From Pseudothauera hydrothermalis (lineage in GTDB: Bacteria > Pseudomonadota > Gammaproteobacteria > Burkholderiales > Rhodocyclaceae), in NCBI RefSeq assembly GCF_003345255.1, contig NZ_CP029331.1, forward strand, positions 744,001 to 808,000: DNA of 64,000 bases, given 5' to 3'. A model generated the notes under the pieces. That model did no database searches, had not been told where the DNA came from, and saw nothing but the letters and a program-made list of their open reading frames with translations. Positions 8,752 to 18,974 of this stretch are shown here, in pieces. A program made the translations under genes and the position numbers. The number at the start of each line of letters is the position of its first letter. Position 1 is the first letter of the stretch.

Positions 8752-9216
8752 ATGACCACCGCTTCCACCAAACCGTATTTCATTCGCGCGATTCACCAAT
8801 GGTGCATTGACCAGGGGTTCACGCCTTATCTGGCTGCCGTGGTGGATCGCAACACCCGAGTGCCGCCAGGTTCGGCGCGCGATGGGCAGATCGTGCTCAA
8901 CCTCAGTTATGACGCCACCCACGAGCTGTCTATCGGTAACGATCTGATCACCTTTCAGGCCCGTTTTGGCGGCGTGGCGCACTCGCTGGCGATCCCGGTG
9001 GCCAACGTCATCGCCATCTATGCACGGGAAAACGGCCAAGGTATGGCTTTCGAGCCGGAGGTGGTGACCGCAGCCGAAGCTGAGCCGAAGGGAGCCGAAC
9101 CGATCGATGCCCCGCAGGCGGATGGGGTCGATCTTTCGCCAGATGACGGATCAGGGGGCGCTACCGGTGGCAGTACGGCCAGCCGGCGGGGGGCGCACCT
9201 CAAAGTGGTCAAGTAG
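8752..9216 (+). CDS. sspB: ClpXP protease specificity-enhancing factor SspB
   Basis: Adaptor that delivers ssrA-tagged proteins from stalled ribosomes to ClpXP. 154 residues. The folded substrate-binding domain covers about residues 1-105 (TKPYFIRAIHQWCIDQGFTP, then NLSYDAT, FGG and IPVANVIAIYARENGQGM). It is followed by an acidic, disordered linker and the terminal ClpX-binding peptide HLKVVK. The last 66 bases, coding for that tail, overlap the 3' end of the convergent glycosyltransferase gene. Confidence 0.95.
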   Translation: MTTASTKPYFIRAIHQWCIDQGFTPYLAAVVDRNTRVPPGSARDGQIVLNLSYDATHELSIGNDLITFQARFGGVAHSLAIPVANVIAIYARENGQGMAFEPEVVTAAEAEPKGAEPIDAPQADGVDLSPDDGSGGATGGSTASRRGAHLKVVK

Positions 9217-10377
9217 CGTCGCTGTCGGACTGACCCAATCGCGATAGAGCGCAGCGAGCTTGCTCGCCATATTTTCGGCCGCCCAGCCGCGCGCATAGCG
9301 GTGCGCGTCGACGGCAAGGGCCTTCAGGCGCGCCTCGTCGGCCAATAGCTCTGCCACGATCTCTGCAAATGCCTGTGCGTCGGCCGGCGCGATGCGGGCG
9401 CCTTGCTGCGGGCCGAGGATGTCGCGGGTTCCCAGTTCGGCCACTGCCACCACCGGGGTGCCGAGCGCCATGGCTTCCAGCAGCACCAGGCCCTGGGTTT
9501 CGGTGCGCGAGGCGAACACGAAAAGATCTGCGGCCCGGTAACAATCGTGCAGCTCGCTGTTGCGGTCCAGGTAGCCCAAAAAGCGCACATGCTCATCCAA
9601 GCCGCGTCGCTGCACGGTTGCGGTCAGCGCGGGCAGGGCCGGCCCTTCGCCGGTGATCAGCAGCATGGCTTTGGGCTCGCGGTGTTTGAGGTGTGCGATC
9701 ATGTCGATCAGAAAACCGATGTTTTTCTCGTGCGCCACGCGGCCGACAAAGAGCAGCAAACGGCGATCTTTGGGGATTCCGTAGCGGTTACGGAAGTAAC
9801 AGCCATCGCCGCCGACAAATTGTCGGGCCGGCAGTCCGGTGGGCAGCACATGAAGCGGTCGGGTGACGCCATAGCCACGCAGGATGTCGGCCATCGCGGT
9901 AGAGGGCACGATCACCGCATCGAGCTGATTGCACTGAGCACGCGAAAAGCGGCGCGCTGCGCGACGCAGCCAATTCTTCGGCAGAAACGGGATGTAGTGA
10001 TAGAAGTATTCCTCGAAGAAGGTGTGATAGGTCGCCACGCAAGGCACACCCAGGGCGCGCGCAATCTCCAGCCCGGCGTAATGCGCGGCGAAGGGGGTGT
10101 GCACATGGACCAGATCGATGCCACGGCTACGTAAAGTCGGCCATAGCGCGCGAATCGCGCTACGGCGCATCAGGCGGTCCTCGGGGTCCATCGGCAGGTA
10201 GCGCGAGGCAATGCGCAGAATATCCGGGTCGTTGTCGGGTGCGGCACCCGGATAGGCAGGCGCGATCAGGGTGGTGCGTATCCCTAGCGGGGCGAGGCTT
10301 TGGCGGAAGGTTTCGATGGAGGTGCTGACCCCGTTGATGCGGGGAAAGAACACATCCGAAATCATTAAAATATGCAT
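9151..10377 (-). CDS. GT4-family glycosyltransferase
   Basis: Probable retaining glycosyltransferase that moves a sugar from a nucleotide donor to a lipid or glycan at the inner membrane; the substrate cannot be told. 408 residues from ATG at 10375-10377 (MHILMISDVFFPRINGVSTS), a typical GT4 N-terminus. The longer frame upstream runs into the hemerythrin control region. The donor-binding EX7E motif is intact (ETQGLVLLEAMALGTPVVA), as is the GRVAHEKN nucleotide loop. The 3' end overlaps sspB by 66 bases in antisense. Confidence 0.9.
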   Translation of the reverse strand: MHILMISDVFFPRINGVSTSIETFRQSLAPLGIRTTLIAPAYPGAAPDNDPDILRIASRYLPMDPEDRLMRRSAIRALWPTLRSRGIDLVHVHTPFAAHYAGLEIARALGVPCVATYHTFFEEYFYHYIPFLPKNWLRRAARRFSRAQCNQLDAVIVPSTAMADILRGYGVTRPLHVLPTGLPARQFVGGDGCYFRNRYGIPKDRRLLLFVGRVAHEKNIGFLIDMIAHLKHREPKAMLLITGEGPALPALTATVQRRGLDEHVRFLGYLDRNSELHDCYRAADLFVFASRTETQGLVLLEAMALGTPVVAVAELGTRDILGPQQGARIAPADAQAFAEIVAELLADEARLKALAVDAHRYARGWAAENMASKLAALYRDWVSPTATLLDHFEVRPPPAGRTATGSAP

Positions 10378-10446
10378 GTCCGATGGCCGCTGGAGGCGAT
10401 GCGGCACTGTAGGGCATCGTGGTGACGATTTCGTTTCAGTAAAGCC

Positions 10447-10460
10447 TTGATCAGGGTCAG
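10447..10460 (+). promoter_or_regulatory. possible degenerate FNR/Anr box upstream of the hemerythrin gene
   Basis: TTGATCAGGGTCAG matches the FNR consensus TTGAT-N4-ATCAA perfectly in the left half and at 3 of 5 bases in the right. If TATAAA at 10483-10488 is the -10, its centre falls near -41.5, the class II activator position. This is inference from spacing. Confidence 0.35.
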
Positions 10461-10482
10461 ATTGCGATGAACGTTTTTCGCT

Positions 10483-10488
10483 TATAAA
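10483..10488 (+). promoter_or_regulatory. -10 box of the hemerythrin gene
   Basis: TATAAA lies 62 bases upstream of the hemerythrin ATG. A -35-like TTGCGA lies 15 bases upstream of it, which is short. The -10 sits between a weak FNR-like site and an 18-bp palindrome. Confidence 0.45.
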
Positions 10489-10496
10489 TGCCCGCC

Positions 10497-10514
10497 GGTT
10501 CCAAATTTGGAACC
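10497..10514. promoter_or_regulatory. perfect 18-bp palindrome, likely operator
   Basis: GGTTCCAAATTTGGAACC is its own reverse complement. It begins 8 bases downstream of the TATAAA box and so covers the expected transcription start, a position suited to a dimeric repressor. It does not match a regulator site I can name. Confidence 0.6.
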
Positions 10515-10550
10515 CCATGATCGACCGCCACATTTGTTTGAGAGACGCCC

Positions 10551-11036
10551 ATGCCTGCAATGCACTGGCACGCCAAGCTGGAACTCGGCCTGGCAAAAAT
10601 GGATGACACCCACCGCGAATTCATCGAGTTTTACAACGCCTTGCAGGCTGCGCCGGCAGACGCTTTCATCGAGCGGCTGGATGCGCTCATCGAGCACACG
10701 GTGGCGCATTTCGATCAGGAAAACCGCTGGATGGAGAAGGTGAACTTCCCGGGTTGTCACCGTGCCGAGCACGACCGTGTGCTGGCTGTCATGCGGGATG
10801 TGCGTGATCGCGCCGCCAAGGGCGACCTGTTTCTCGGCCGACGCCTGGTCGAAGAGCTGCCCGCCTGGCTCGACAACCATGTCAACGGAATGGATGCCGC
10901 ACTGGCCTTTCACCTGCAAACCATCGGCTTCGATGTGCACACCGAGCGCTTTGTGGATAACGGCACCGGCGGCTGCACCACCCAAAGCGCAGGCGGCTGC
11001 GCCTGCGCCACATTGGGCAAAGACGACGCCGTCTGA
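10551..11036 (+). CDS. bacteriohemerythrin with a cysteine-rich tail
   Basis: Di-iron oxygen- or NO-binding cytoplasmic protein. 161 residues. The hemerythrin ligand pattern is complete: MDDTHREF, HTVAHFDQENRWM, CHRAEHD, and a C-terminal LDNHVNGMD giving the last His and Asp. The hemerythrin fold ends near residue 125. The remaining tail is unusual, ending in GGCTTQSAGGCACAT and so carrying three cysteines in a glycine/threonine context. ATG at 10551 follows TTTGAGAGACGCCC. Its upstream region suggests oxygen- or redox-linked control. It may sense or buffer O2 or NO. Confidence 0.88.
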   Translation: MPAMHWHAKLELGLAKMDDTHREFIEFYNALQAAPADAFIERLDALIEHTVAHFDQENRWMEKVNFPGCHRAEHDRVLAVMRDVRDRAAKGDLFLGRRLVEELPAWLDNHVNGMDAALAFHLQTIGFDVHTERFVDNGTGGCTTQSAGGCACATLGKDDAV

Positions 11037-11045
11037 GCGTCTGCC

Positions 11046-11636
11046 CTACAGACCGACGAATTCCCAACTGCCGTCAGCGCGTCGGCAGCCCAGCCCTTTG
11101 GTGCGGCGTGGCTGGGCGCCCTCGGCAATCAGCGTGAATTCGCGGCATTGCGATCTGCCGGCGTCTTTTCCGGCGATCAGTCGATAGTGCAGTCCGCCGG
11201 GTGCGTCCCAGCGCGCTTGGCGGCCGGCAGGTAACAGTTCGAGTGCGTGTCCGATGCAGGCGCGGTCCGGGTCGCCCAGGCTGCGTGCCAGTTCCGCTCC
11301 CAATACCGCGCCAATCGCGGTACCGACCAGCACCGCAATCGGTCGCCCGCTGCCATCGCCGATCTGGCTGCCAACTGCGCCACCGAGCGCGCCGCCCAGC
11401 ACCGCGCCGGCCATCTCACGATCACACCATCCGTCAAGAATGCCGTAGTCGCGTGACCATTGGCGTCCGGTGTATCCCAGATAGTGCGAATCGTGCTTTT
11501 TGCGCCAGCCATGGGCCGGCGCATGCGCGGGTGGGTCGGCCTGTGCCGGGGCCGGCAAGCACGATAGCGCGATCAGAGCACCAGCAAAAATGCCGGTGGC
11601 AGCCCAGGATGTCTCAAGACCTTGCAGCACGTACAT
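11046..11636 (-). CDS. glycine-zipper surface-antigen family envelope protein
   Basis: Predicted exported envelope protein of the Rickettsia 17-kDa antigen / glycine-zipper 2TM type. 196 residues from ATG at 11634-11636, preceded by GGAGGACTC. The signal peptide ends near LPAPAQA. A glycine zipper (AGAVLGGALGGAVGSQIG then VLVGTAIGAVLGAEL) occupies about residues 75-125. A small basic domain with RCxEF-like features (SQCREFTL) follows. No lipobox cysteine is evident. The molecular role is unknown. Confidence 0.75.
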   Translation of the reverse strand: MYVLQGLETSWAATGIFAGALIALSCLPAPAQADPPAHAPAHGWRKKHDSHYLGYTGRQWSRDYGILDGWCDREMAGAVLGGALGGAVGSQIGDGSGRPIAVLVGTAIGAVLGAELARSLGDPDRACIGHALELLPAGRQARWDAPGGLHYRLIAGKDAGRSQCREFTLIAEGAQPRRTKGLGCRRADGSWEFVGL

Positions 11637-11718
11637 TCCGGAGTCCTCCGGGGGATGACCAAAGCAGTACGCCAGACTACCGGGCGTGAGCGCAGGCGGC
11701 TGTAACCGCTTGAATCGA

Positions 11719-12978
11719 TCAAGCGCGCCCAACAAACGGAAACGCTGGGCTGGGACGGCCGCCGCTCATCAGCGTAGCCAATGCCGCAGCCGAGCCGCAG
11801 GCCAGTGTCCAGCCCAGCGTGCCATGGCCGGTGTTGTACCAGAGATTGACACCGCGCCCTTTGCCGATCACCGGGATGTTGCCAGGCGTGGCCGGACGCA
11901 GTCCGGCCCAGAGCTGAGCCTTGGCCGGGTCGATGGCGCCCGGCAGGCGGCGTTCCACCCAACGCAGAATGCTTTGTCCGCGCAGTGGGTCGATCGTGGT
12001 GTCGAAACCATTGAGTTCCGCCGTACCGGCGACCCGTAGGCGATGGCCAAGGCGCGAACAGACGATGCGTGCCGACTCGTCGGTCAGACTGACCCAGGGT
12101 GCGCGTGCCGGATCGGCCACCGGCGCAGTGATCGAATAGCCTTTTACAGGATAAATGGGCAGCCGCTCGCCCATCGGGGCCACCAGCGCCGGACTGTAGC
12201 TGCCCAGACAGATCACGTAAGCGCCGGCGCTCAACTGGCCGACGTGCCCGGCGGCGTCTTCGACCTCCACCGCGTCGATCAGCCCGCCGGTGTGCAACAG
12301 ACGGTGGATACGGGTGTTGTAGTAAAAACGCACGCCTGCTTCTTCACATTTGGCGGCCAACGCCTGGGTAAACCGAAAAGCATCGCCCGATTCATCGTCC
12401 GGTGCGAAGATGCCGCCGGCCAGCCGCTCGGCGGCACCGGTCAGCGCCGGTTCAATGGCGAGCACTTCCTCGCGGCTGCACAGCTGGGCGCGAATGCCGA
12501 GGCGGGCGAGCGTGGCTACCCGTTCAGCGGCGCCGCGGAATGCGCGTTCGCTGAAGAATAGGTGAAGGATGCCGCGACCGAGAAATTCATAACCCAGCCC
12601 CAGTTCTTCGCGCAGGCTGCGTAACTGCGCGGCGCTGTAGCGCGCCAGCGCGGCGATCGCTTCAGTGTTGCGGCGCGCGCGTGCGGGCAGGCATTCGCGC
12701 AGAAAGGCCAGCAGCCAACGCCACTGCGCCGGATCGCGGCGGGGGCGCAAGCGTAACGGCGCATCGATGCGCCCCAGCCAGCGCAGCGCGACCAGCGGGG
12801 CGGAGGGATTGGCCCATGGTTCCGGGTGGCTGACCGAAATCTGCCCGCCGTTGGCGTAACTGGTTTCCAGGCCGGCCGCCGGTTGGCGGTCGATTACGCT
12901 GACATCGAAACCCGCGCGGCGCAAATACCAGGCGGTGGTGACACCGGTGAGGCCGGCGCCAAGGACCATGACATGCAT
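11719..12978 (-). CDS. dadA: D-amino acid dehydrogenase-type FAD oxidoreductase
   Basis: FAD-dependent, membrane-associated dehydrogenase expected to oxidise D-amino acids to 2-oxoacids and feed electrons to the respiratory chain. 419 residues beginning MHVMVLGAGLTGVTTAWYLRR, the FAD Rossmann motif. The family signature ETSYANGGQIS follows at about residues 38-48, and GHGTLGWTLACGS closes the C-terminus. The frame runs 5' into fbp on the other strand; the start at 12976-12978 is chosen because it begins the conserved domain, though no clear Shine-Dalgarno is present. The substrate could be another amino acid. Confidence 0.82.
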   Translation of the reverse strand: MHVMVLGAGLTGVTTAWYLRRAGFDVSVIDRQPAAGLETSYANGGQISVSHPEPWANPSAPLVALRWLGRIDAPLRLRPRRDPAQWRWLLAFLRECLPARARRNTEAIAALARYSAAQLRSLREELGLGYEFLGRGILHLFFSERAFRGAAERVATLARLGIRAQLCSREEVLAIEPALTGAAERLAGGIFAPDDESGDAFRFTQALAAKCEEAGVRFYYNTRIHRLLHTGGLIDAVEVEDAAGHVGQLSAGAYVICLGSYSPALVAPMGERLPIYPVKGYSITAPVADPARAPWVSLTDESARIVCSRLGHRLRVAGTAELNGFDTTIDPLRGQSILRWVERRLPGAIDPAKAQLWAGLRPATPGNIPVIGKGRGVNLWYNTGHGTLGWTLACGSAAALATLMSGGRPSPAFPFVGRA

Positions 12979-13162
12979 GATGAATGAAGCGTGGCGTTTG
13001 CGGAAAAAGAGTGGTTCGCCGCTGCACCGTCGGCTCAGGCGGCGGTGAGATAAGCGTTGATGATACCCGCCGAGGGCAGTTTGGTGCGCGTCGATGGTGC
13101 ACGGGCTGCCGGGAAGCTGGATAATCCGCGCATTCACAATCATGCTCAGAGGTGATCCAACC

Positions 13163-14164
13163 ATGCGTCGTGTCACGTTGACCCAGTTTTTGATCGAGCA
13201 GCAGCGCGCCGGCCGCATGTCCGCCGACTTGCGACTGCTGATCGAAGTGGTGGCCCGCGCGGTGAAGGCCATTTCGGTCAATGTCTCCAAAGGGGCGCTG
13301 GCCGGCTTGCTCGGTGAGGCCGGCACCGACAATGTGCAAGGCGAAGCGCAGAAAAAGCTGGACGTGATCGCCAATGAAATCCTGTTACAGGCCAATGAAT
13401 GGGGCGGGCATCTGGCCGCGATGGCTTCCGAAGAGGTCGAGGAGGTGCATCAAATCCCCTTCGATTATCCCAAGGGCGGTTACTTGCTGCTGTTCGATCC
13501 GCTCGATGGCTCGTCGAATATCGATGTGAACATTTCGGTGGGGACCATCTTCTCGGTGCTGCGCTCACCCGCAGAAGGGGGCGAGCCGACCGAGCAAAGC
13601 TTTTTGCAGCCCGGACGCGACCAAGTAGCCGCCGGCTATGCGCTCTATGGCCCGTCCACCATGCTGGTGCTCACGGTCGGCAAGGGCGTGCATGGCTTTA
13701 CCCTGGACCGTGAAATGGGCAGCTTCCTGTACACCCATCCCTACATGACGGTGCCGGTCGATACCGCCGAATATGCCATCAATGCCTCCAATGCACGGTT
13801 TTGGGAGCCGCCGGTGCAGCGCTACATCAGCGAGTTGCAGCAGGGCAAGGACGGTCCACGCGGGCGCGATTTCAACATGCGGTGGGTGGCGTCGATGGTT
13901 GCCGATGTGCATCGCATTCTGACCCGCGGCGGCATCTTCATGTATCCAATGGATGAAAAGTGCCGGGCCAAGGGCGGCAAGTTACGCTTGATGTACGAGG
14001 CCAACCCCATGGCCATGCTCGTCGAGCAAGCCGGCGGCGCGGCCAGTACCGGACGCAGCCGCATTCTCGATTTGCAACCCGAGCAATTGCATCAGCGTGT
14101 GCCTGTCATCCTCGGATCGCTCAACGAGGTCGAGCGCGTTGTGGCCTACCACCGCGAAGGCTAA
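13163..14164 (+). CDS. fbp: class I fructose-1,6-bisphosphatase
   Basis: Hydrolyses fructose-1,6-bisphosphate in gluconeogenesis. 333 residues, normal length. The start at 13163 is preceded by AGAGGTGAT at about 7 bases. The metal/substrate signature [20 protein letters not shown] is intact at about residues 112-131. The C-terminal signature region ([15 protein letters not shown]) is also present. Divergent from dadA; the last 26 bases overlap the likely tamA start. Confidence 0.95.
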   Translation: MRRVTLTQFLIEQQRAGRMSADLRLLIEVVARAVKAISVNVSKGALAGLLGEAGTDNVQGEAQKKLDVIANEILLQANEWGGHLAAMASEEVEEVHQIPFDYPKGGYLLLFDPLDGSSNIDVNISVGTIFSVLRSPAEGGEPTEQSFLQPGRDQVAAGYALYGPSTMLVLTVGKGVHGFTLDREMGSFLYTHPYMTVPVDTAEYAINASNARFWEPPVQRYISELQQGKDGPRGRDFNMRWVASMVADVHRILTRGGIFMYPMDEKCRAKGGKLRLMYEANPMAMLVEQAGGAASTGRSRILDLQPEQLHQRVPVILGSLNEVERVVAYHREG

Positions 14165-15905
14165 ACCCCGCCTGTGGCGGACCGTGGCGCGGGCGGTCGT
14201 TGCCGTCGGTCTGCTGGGGGCGGTGGCTACGCCCGCATCGGCCCAAGTGGCCCGCCTGGAGGCGCCGGAGACGGTGCGTGCGTTGTTGGCCCGCCACCTG
14301 CGTATCCTGCAGGCCGACGCGGTCCTGCCGGAACTGACCATGGACCGTCATGCGCTGGCGCGCCGTACCCGCCGCGAAGCGGCCGATTTGCTGGCCACCG
14401 AAGGCTATTTTGCGCCCCGCATCCGCTTAGAGCGCGCCGATACCGGGCCGTGGACGGTGATCGTCGAGCCAGGCGAGCGTGCGCACATTGCCAGTGTAGA
14501 CATTCGTTTTGTGGGCGATCTGGCCGGCGACGAAGGAGATCGTCCGGCACGGCGCCAAGCGCTGCGCGCAGCCTGGTCGCTGCAACCCGGCCAGCCTTTT
14601 CGTCAGGCGGATTGGGATGCCGCCAAGGCGCGGTTACTGGATGCGGTGTCGGCGCGCGACTACGCAGCGGCACGGCTGTCGGCCAGCAAGGCGGAGGTGG
14701 ATGCGGACGCGGCCCGGGTGGCGCTGTCGCTGACGATCGACTCCGGGCCGCCTTTTACGCTGGGGCCGCTGAAAGTGAGCGGACTGCGCGAGCTGCCCGC
14801 CGATCTGGTGGCGCGCTACAGTGTGCTGCTGCCCGGCGAGCGCTATGACCGCGACCGCCTGCTGTCCTTTCAAAGCACGCTGCAGAATGCGCCGCAGTTT
14901 GCTTCGGTCGTCGTCGATATCGACCGCGATCCGACGCAGGCCGAGGGCGTGCCGGTCAGGGTTGAAGTCAGTGAGGCCCAGCCGCGCCGCGTGGGCTTGG
15001 GTGCCGGTTATTCCACCAACACCGGTTATCGGGGCGAGCTGAGCTACGCTGAGGTCAATCTGGCCGGACGCGGCTGGGAACTCTACAGCGGCCTGCGCCT
15101 GGAACAGCGCCGACAGACGCTTTTTGCCGATGTATTCCTGCCGCCGGCGCAGGCGCGCCATCGCGACAGCTTGGGCGCAGCGATCGAACGCAGCGATTTG
15201 CAAGGCTTGCGCCTGACCTCCCAGGCACTCGGTGTGGCGCGGGCCACCAGCCGCGACGGCATCGACAGCCAATGGACGGTGCGCTATCAACACGAGCGCA
15301 GACAGCCCGACGGGGCGCCGTCCAGCCGTAGTGACACGCTCAGTGTCAATTGGACCTGGTTGCAACGCCAAGTCGACGATCTACTCGATCCGCGCACGGG
15401 TTATGTGCTGGAGGTGCAAGCCGGCGGTGGCGCCCGTGCGCTGTTGTCCGAGCAGAATTTCCTGCGCCTCTACGGGCGGATGGTGCGTTATCAGCCGGTG
15501 CGCGGGCGCGATGTGCTGATTGCGCGCGCCGAACTCGGTGCCACGCTGGCGCCCAGTCGAGATGGGATTCCGCAAGACTTTCTGTTTCGTACCGGCGGAG
15601 CGCAGACGGTGCGCGGCTATGCCTACCAAAGCCTGGGCGTGCGGGAGGGCGAGGCCACCGTGGGCGGGCGCTATATGGCGGCTGCCAGCCTCGAGTATGT
15701 TCACTGGTTTCGGTCCGACTGGGCGGTGGCCGCTTTTGTCGATGGCGGCGATGCCGCCGATAGCCGGCAGGCATTAGATGTCAAACTCGGCTATGGTGCC
15801 GGGCTACGCTGGGCCAGCCCGGCCGGTCCGCTTGCGCTCGATGTGGCCTGGGGACGGGCAACCGGCAGCATGCGGCTACATTTGGGCATTGCCGTGGCCT
15901 TTTGA
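14139..15905 (+). CDS. tamA: TamA-like Omp85 outer-membrane assembly protein
   Basis: Outer-membrane barrel with periplasmic POTRA domains. With TamB, TamA helps insert outer-membrane proteins or move lipids. 588 residues. The signal peptide is [27 protein letters not shown]-like modules span about 30-270, one with [19 protein letters not shown] barrel of about 330 residues contains the Omp85 motif [10 protein letters not shown] and ends in an aromatic residue. No ATG suits; TTG at 14139 has GAGGT 8 bases upstream and overlaps fbp by 26 bases, while GTG at 14184 is an alternative. No tamB gene follows, unlike the usual order. Confidence 0.85.
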   Translation: MWPTTAKAKPRLWRTVARAVVAVGLLGAVATPASAQVARLEAPETVRALLARHLRILQADAVLPELTMDRHALARRTRREAADLLATEGYFAPRIRLERADTGPWTVIVEPGERAHIASVDIRFVGDLAGDEGDRPARRQALRAAWSLQPGQPFRQADWDAAKARLLDAVSARDYAAARLSASKAEVDADAARVALSLTIDSGPPFTLGPLKVSGLRELPADLVARYSVLLPGERYDRDRLLSFQSTLQNAPQFASVVVDIDRDPTQAEGVPVRVEVSEAQPRRVGLGAGYSTNTGYRGELSYAEVNLAGRGWELYSGLRLEQRRQTLFADVFLPPAQARHRDSLGAAIERSDLQGLRLTSQALGVARATSRDGIDSQWTVRYQHERRQPDGAPSSRSDTLSVNWTWLQRQVDDLLDPRTGYVLEVQAGGGARALLSEQNFLRLYGRMVRYQPVRGRDVLIARAELGATLAPSRDGIPQDFLFRTGGAQTVRGYAYQSLGVREGEATVGGRYMAAASLEYVHWFRSDWAVAAFVDGGDAADSRQALDVKLGYGAGLRWASPAGPLALDVAWGRATGSMRLHLGIAVAF

Positions 15906-15907
15906 AT

Positions 15908-16498
15908 ATGGGACACGATGACAATCTGGTAGGCCGTGAGCTCGAACGCCGCGCCCGGGTCATCATGCCCGGCGAGTGGGCAGTCGAGCATGAGCGGCCG
16001 ATTGCCACCTTGCTGGGCTCTTGCGTGGCCGTGGCACTTTATGACCCGGCGCTCAAACTCGGCGGGCTCAACCATTTCATGCTGCCTTATTTCAGCCGCA
16101 GTGCCGGGCGCAGCGAGGTCGACGCCCTGCTGGCCGGCGATTACGCCATGGAAGCCTTGCTCAATGCCATGCTCAGTCGCGGCGCCAAAAAGGACCGGCT
16201 GGTGGCCAAGGCTTTTGGGGGCGGGATGGTGATCTCTTCGCTCGATCAAAGCCAGATCGGTCAGCGCAATGTCGAGTTCACCCGTGAGTGGTTGGCACGC
16301 GAGGGCATTTCGCTGCGAGCGTCGGATTTTCTCGGGCAGTGGTCACGCAAAGTGGTGCTCGATCCGCGCACCGGCGATGTGTTCTGCAAGCGGGCAGCCA
16401 GCACACTGGCGATCTCGCAGCGCATCGAAAGTCGTGAGCAGGCTTATGCGCGGCGCCTTGCCGCTTCCAAGGCCCAAGACAATATCGAACTTTTCTGA
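15908..16498 (+). CDS. cheD: chemoreceptor glutamine deamidase CheD
   Basis: Deamidates glutamines in methyl-accepting chemotaxis proteins. 196 residues. Catalytic Cys39 (GSCVAVALYD) and His56 (LGGLNHFMLP) are visible, followed by the conserved KAFGGGMV. It starts 2 bases after the tamA stop, so it is probably co-transcribed. No other chemotaxis gene lies in this window, so it is separated from its partners. The sequence looks complete and functional. Confidence 0.93.
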   Translation: MGHDDNLVGRELERRARVIMPGEWAVEHERPIATLLGSCVAVALYDPALKLGGLNHFMLPYFSRSAGRSEVDALLAGDYAMEALLNAMLSRGAKKDRLVAKAFGGGMVISSLDQSQIGQRNVEFTREWLAREGISLRASDFLGQWSRKVVLDPRTGDVFCKRAASTLAISQRIESREQAYARRLAASKAQDNIELF

Positions 16499-16519
16499 CG
16501 CATTTTTCTGCAAGCCGCC

Positions 16520-16548
16520 CTTGAAAAGCGCCAGGGGCGTCCCTATTA
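16520..16548 (+). promoter_or_regulatory. heat-shock sigma32-type promoter of groESL
   Basis: CTTGAAA (16520-16526) and CCCTATTA (16541-16548), with 14 bases between them, match the sigma32 consensus elements. The start site would fall within the CIRCE element that follows. Confidence 0.7.
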
Positions 16549-16575
16549 TTGGCACTCGTCGGCGCCGAGTGCTAA
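16549..16575. promoter_or_regulatory. CIRCE operator for HrcA
   Basis: TTGGCACTC (16549-16557), nine bases, then GAGTGCTAA (16567-16575) match the CIRCE inverted repeat with a single difference in the left arm. The element lies about 100 bases upstream of groES and overlaps the expected start site, so HrcA repression is likely in addition to sigma32. Confidence 0.9.
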
Positions 16576-16677
16576 CAAGTTCGCCATGGCGTTGTTGGCC
16601 GTCCGCCCGGATTCATGACTTGCGGCGCCTGCCGCAGTCTCAATGTCCAACCTCAATTCAAATCAAAGGAGCATCCG

Positions 16678-18694
<2,017 letters not shown>

Positions 18695-18719
18695 GCCACG
18701 CCAAACCCGTGTATCTGTG

Positions 18720-18750
18720 AATCGGCCCTGCCTCGGCAGGGCCGATTTGC
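18720..18750 (+). terminator. groESL terminator
   Basis: Nearly perfect hairpin: ATCGGCCCTGCC (18721-18732) pairs with GGCAGGGCCGAT (18735-18746), and one more A-T pair extends it at the base. A short T tract follows. It is 26 bases after the groEL stop. Confidence 0.75.
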
Positions 18751-18868
18751 GTTGACCCGTGGAGTTGATGGATGCGTGCGTGCGGCCGCAGGCGTGGGAT
18801 AATCAGGCGGACAGGGCAGAGGGAAAAAGCGGCGGAGAGCGCCCGTTGCTGGCGCAGGGGCGCCCTCC

Positions 18869-18897
18869 GGAATGGGCGCCCTGAAGGCGCTCATTCC
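18869..18897. repeat. 12-bp inverted repeat upstream of the response regulator
   Basis: GGAATGGGCGCC (18869-18880) and GGCGCTCATTCC (18886-18897) form a stem with one mismatch around a 5-base loop. There is no T tract. It lies 78 bases upstream of the response regulator start and its function is unknown. Confidence 0.4.
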
Positions 18898-18934
18898 CCA
18901 TGACCGAGTAAAAGGAGAACAGCGGGCGTGACGA

Positions 18935-18963
18935 TAAGCGCACGCGCTTACATATAACTTACA
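18935..18963 (+). promoter_or_regulatory. CTTACA direct repeats and small inverted repeat upstream of the response regulator
   Basis: Two CTTACA hexamers (18947-18952 and 18958-18963) are spaced by 5 bases, giving an 11-base period. This resembles the tandem PmrA/QseB-type box (CTTAAn-N5-CTTAAn) bound by OmpR-family regulators. An inverted repeat TAAGCG-CACG-CGCTTA (18935-18950) overlaps it. A TATAAC -10-like sequence lies between the hexamers. Autoregulation by the adjacent regulator is plausible. Confidence 0.45.
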
Positions 18964-18974
18964 GCTTGATTCCA

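Noticed and set aside
12979-13395. N-terminal extension of the DadA-like frame into fbp
   Set aside because: The conserved FAD motif starts at the ATG at 12976-12978, and the extension would be antisense to the start of fbp.
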